In this document: piece by piece, positions 15,626-17,448 of the stretch
How positions within the stretch are numbered: the stretch's first letter is position 1
Layout: every line of letters starts with the position of its first letter
NCBI GenBank assembly: GCA_023422565.1
Contig: JAFAGR010000081.1
Span: forward strand, 1-17,448
Source of the DNA: Bacteroidota bacterium
GTDB lineage: Bacteria; Bacteroidota; Bacteroidia; Chitinophagales; Chitinophagaceae
Length of the DNA stretch: 17,448 bases
Reading direction: 5' to 3'
The notes under the pieces: generated by a model
Databases searched by the model: none
The model's input: the letters and a program-made list of their open reading frames with translations, nothing else
Told to the model about the DNA's origin: nothing
Translations under genes and position numbers: made by a program

Positions 15626-16582
15626 ATGAAAAAAATATTAATTTCTTCCATCGCCTTCCTCGGTCTCGGTGTGCTATCGACGGGATGCCTGAAAGACAAG
15701 GGTTTTGAGAACAACGAATACGGTTATCAACAAGTAGAGGATACCCGCGCCGTTGCCATGGCCCAGGCTAATACCCGTAAAAGCAATGCCGTTAAAGCAA
15801 TTGATGCTGACCAGGGAGCTTACAGCTTTTACGTTACTTACGAAGGCCCCACGCTCGCTCCGGCAGACATTACCGGAACAATAGTGGTGGACAATACCAT
15901 TTTAGATCAATACCCTGAGGTTACTCCACTACCTGCGGGCACATACCGGGTAGATCCTACATTCACTATCCAGGCAGGGCAAAGAGCAGACACCTTGGGG
16001 GTAACTATCCAAAATGCTTCGGCCCTGGATCCAAACCTGATCTACGGTGTTGGAGTTCGTTTGAACACGGTTGACGGAGGATATGAGATTCCTGCCAACC
16101 TGCGCAGCATCGCATTTACCTTCACCATAAAGAACAGGTATGATGCTATTTATGACCTCACCATATTAACCCGCGGTTGGGCCGCATATGGTATCTCTGA
16201 AAACGAAGCCCTTGTTTATCCTTCCGATGACGATGGTAACACGATCGGTATGTTTACAACCGGCGCCAATAAGGTGAGTCTGTTCAACTACTATTGGGGC
16301 GAAGGAATTCAACCCGGGTTTACCAGCGGAGGAGCAGCAACAGCTTTTGGTGCGGCCTGGCCGGAATTCGAGTTTGATCTGGCTACTGATCGGTTGATAA
16401 ATGTAGTGAACCTGTTACCTGACGATGGCCGCGGCAGGGTGTTTGCCATGAATCCTGCAGTAACTACGAGCCGTTTTGACCCTGCAACAAGAACTATTTA
16501 TGCAGCTTATTTGTTAAAACAAAATGGCCGGCCGGATCTGGAGATATATGACACACTAACATTCCATGCAGAAACGCCGTAA
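15626..16582 (+). CDS. DUF1735-type surface lipoprotein of the SusCD operon
   Basis: A 318-aa lipoprotein. ATG at 15626 is chosen because it gives a clean signal peptide with lipobox LSTGC (Cys21); the frame stays open back to 15569, inside the SusD-like gene. The N-terminal half (about 60-180) looks like a DUF1735 (BT_3987-like) beta domain: YSFYVTYEGP, LPAGTYRVDPTFTIQAGQ and NLIYGVGVRLNTVDG. The C-terminal half (about 190-318) is beta-rich with YDLTILTRGWAAYG and repeated aromatic positions, resembling the ligand-binding halves of SusE-like accessory proteins. It probably sits at the cell surface and helps capture the substrate of the SusC-SusD pair. No catalytic motif was seen. It is the last gene before a strong terminator. 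Confidence 0.85.
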   Translation: MKKILISSIAFLGLGVLSTGCLKDKGFENNEYGYQQVEDTRAVAMAQANTRKSNAVKAIDADQGAYSFYVTYEGPTLAPADITGTIVVDNTILDQYPEVTPLPAGTYRVDPTFTIQAGQRADTLGVTIQNASALDPNLIYGVGVRLNTVDGGYEIPANLRSIAFTFTIKNRYDAIYDLTILTRGWAAYGISENEALVYPSDDDGNTIGMFTTGANKVSLFNYYWGEGIQPGFTSGGAATAFGAAWPEFEFDLATDRLINVVNLLPDDGRGRVFAMNPAVTTSRFDPATRTIYAAYLLKQNGRPDLEIYDTLTFHAETP

Positions 16583-16608
16583 CAGGTAGCTGAATAATTG
16601 ATTGATCA

Positions 16609-16644
16609 GGGGATTGCCAAACGGCAATCCCCTTTTATTTTTAT
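16609..16644 (+). terminator. Intrinsic terminator of the SusCD operon
   Basis: A perfect 10-bp stem, GGGGATTGCC (16609-16618) with GGCAATCCCC (16623-16632), around an AAAC loop and followed by TTTTATTTTTATT. It lies 26 bp after the stop of the DUF1735-type gene and separates the operon from the DUF3467 gene. Confidence 0.93.
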
Positions 16645-16649
16645 TGCTT

Positions 16650-16657
16650 TATTTTTG
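16650..16657 (+). promoter_or_regulatory. Putative -7 box (TATTTTTG) of the DUF3467 gene
   Basis: TATTTTTG is an exact TAnnTTTG match 19 bp before the ATG of the DUF3467 gene and directly after the terminator T tract. No clear -33 element is seen, because the expected position falls in the terminator stem. Predicted 5' leader of roughly 13-16 nt. Confidence 0.5.
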
Positions 16658-16676
16658 AGGTTTAAATAATATTATT

Positions 16677-16991
16677 ATGGCTGATAAGAACCCGAACGAG
16701 AATCAACTGAACATAGAAATTTCTGAAGAAGTTGCAGAAGGATGTTACGCTAACCTGGCCATCATCACGCACAGTCATGCAGAGTTTGTTATTGATTTTG
16801 TGAATGTGATGCCCGGAACCCCCAAAAGCAAAGTAAAGAACAGGATAATACTAACGCCCTTTCATGCGAAAAGATTCATGAAGGCTATTGCCGACAATGT
16901 GAAGAAATTTGAGGCCGCAAACGGTACGATCCAGGATATGGAAACCGTTGAAATACCTTTCACATTCGGCGGTCCGCCGGCGCAAGCCTAA
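16677..16991 (+). CDS. DUF3467 domain protein
   Basis: A 104-aa cytosolic protein without signal peptide or membrane segment. Residues 11-95 cover the DUF3467 domain: LNIEISEEVAEGCYANLAII (11-30), THSHAEFVIDFVNVMPG (31-47), KNRIILTPFHAKRFMKAIADN (54-74), and a C-terminal IPFTFGGPP. This compact alpha/beta protein is found in Bacteroidota and other phyla, and I know of no established function. It is separated from the SusCD operon by a strong terminator and has its own -7 box, so it is expressed independently and the proximity is not evidence for a shared role. No gene follows for the remaining 457 bp. Confidence 0.92.
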   Translation: MADKNPNENQLNIEISEEVAEGCYANLAIITHSHAEFVIDFVNVMPGTPKSKVKNRIILTPFHAKRFMKAIADNVKKFEAANGTIQDMETVEIPFTFGGPPAQA

Positions 16992-16993
16992 CT

Positions 16994-17021
16994 TAGTTTA
17001 TAGTTGGTAGTTCGTAGTTTG
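16994..17021 (+). repeat. 7-bp tandem repeat TAGTTNN x4
   Basis: Four consecutive units: TAGTTTA, TAGTTGG, TAGTTCG, TAGTTTG, with a fifth partial unit TAGTC after them. The first five bases are constant and the last two vary. It starts 3 bp after the DUF3467 stop codon. Confidence 0.85.
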
Positions 17022-17214
17022 TAGTCTTACTATTCGGAGTACCTTAATAATTCTTTGCAACCTTTTTCCTTGCTACAATTGGGAAATTCAAGATCACTTA
17101 GCAACTTATAAATTCTTAAAGAATTGCAGTTCAAACTTTTCAGCGCAAATCTTCGCATCGAACTGTTTTGTCTATATTTTCTGACACTGAACCGGGATTA
17201 CAAACTACCAACTA
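17001..17214. repeat. 12-bp inverted repeat flanking about 190 bp
   Basis: TAGTTGGTAGTT (17001-17012), part of the heptad array, is exactly complementary to AACTACCAACTA (17203-17214). Similarity extends outward and inward with a few mismatches (16999-17018 against 17197-17216). The arms enclose 190 bp with no gene, which looks like a small MITE-like or REP-like unit. Confidence 0.6.
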
Positions 17215-17380
17215 CAATCCATTCCTGTCCGGAAAAAATTTCGCCAATCATAAAATGGACTTCTGACCTTTATTTGTTACTGCTAATTGAATACAAACGG
17301 TCTGAAAGTTGCACACGAAGTCCTTTAGTTCCTAAATCTCCAATTTCAATATAAGAAGTGCAGGATTTAAATTTCAGGAA

Positions 17381-17448
17381 GGAAAGTGGGGTGAACTTGA
17401 CGAAGCCATAGACTTATGATCTATTTCGTGTATTAGTCCCCACTCTCC
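17381..17448. repeat. Large hairpin with anticodon-arm-like tip at the window edge
   Basis: Outer stem GGAAAGTGGGG (17381-17391) with CCCCACTCTCC (17438-17448), 11 positions with one A-C mismatch. Then a symmetric 8/8-nt internal loop. The inner stem is ACGAA (17400-17404) and ATAGA (17408-17412) paired with TCTAT (17420-17424) and TTCGT (17425-17429), with a 3-nt bulge. The terminal loop is CTTATGA, 7 nt. The element may continue past the window. Confidence 0.6.

Larger units (their letters stand above)
16992..17448. other. 457-bp gene-free tail with repeats and a hairpin
   Basis: No supported coding sequence. The stretch holds a 7-bp tandem repeat at 16994-17021, an inverted partner at 17203-17214, a 15-nt palindrome (AATTCTT-A-AAGAATT, 17111-17125) and a large hairpin at 17381-17448. 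No terminator with a clear T tract follows the DUF3467 gene. The composition is more AT-rich than the flanking genes. Confidence 0.6.

Noticed and set aside
16994..17021. CRISPR array
   Set aside because: Units are 7 bp with no spacers; this is a simple tandem repeat.
17124..17354. 76-codon plus-strand frame in the right-hand spacer
   Set aside because: No domain, no signal peptide, and it runs through the inverted-repeat arm at 17203-17214; it looks like a chance frame.
17381..17448. A canonical tRNA gene at the right edge
   Set aside because: The acceptor-like and anticodon-like arms can be drawn, but there is no D arm with GG, no T arm with TTC, and the 17 nt before the 3' strand do not form a stem. 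It is reported only as a hairpin.

Overview
The window looks like chromosomal DNA of a Bacteroidota bacterium, most likely in or near Chitinophagaceae/Sphingobacteriia. The evidence is a SusC/SusD pair with a DUF1735-type lipoprotein, a TPR-PD40-OmpA protein like the type IX secretion component PorE, a DUF4105 protein, a DUF3467 protein, TAnnTTTG-type -7 promoter boxes, and no clear Shine-Dalgarno sites. The assignment rests on protein recognition by eye; no database search was run.

Left part (1-7742), all on the minus strand. Read in the direction of transcription: folD and queE (overlapping by 23 bp), a 663-bp gap without a convincing gene, then a close series: porE-like gene, dprA, guaB (with its own possible promoter) and a DUF4105 membrane protein. 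These are mostly housekeeping functions: one-carbon folate metabolism, 7-deazaguanine synthesis, GMP synthesis and DNA processing. The gap holds a roughly 55-nt bulged inverted repeat, a promoter-like box facing the other way, and a 34-codon reading frame overlapping the queE stop.

Middle (7743-10665), plus strand. A 92-bp divergent intergenic region leads to two tightly coupled envelope genes. The first is a predicted small beta-barrel of PorV/PorQ-like character. The second carries a ComEA-like double helix-hairpin-helix domain in front of a large predicted outer-membrane barrel. This pair is the best candidate here for an under-described system; a DNA-binding module placed at the outer membrane would fit DNA uptake or handling of extracellular DNA, but that is inference.

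Right part (10666-16657), plus strand. A SusC-like TonB-dependent transporter, a SusD-like lipoprotein and a DUF1735-type lipoprotein form an operon with gaps of 23 and 19 bp, closed by a perfect 10-bp-stem terminator. No glycoside hydrolase, peptidase or regulator accompanies it in the window, so the substrate is open. A small DUF3467 gene with its own -7 box follows directly.

The last 457 bp have no gene but are rich in structure: a 7-bp tandem repeat (TAGTTNN), an inverted copy of it about 190 bp away, a short palindrome, and at the very edge a 68-nt hairpin with an 11-bp outer stem and a tRNA-anticodon-like inner arm. They may be remnants of a small mobile or REP-like element, cut by the end of the window.
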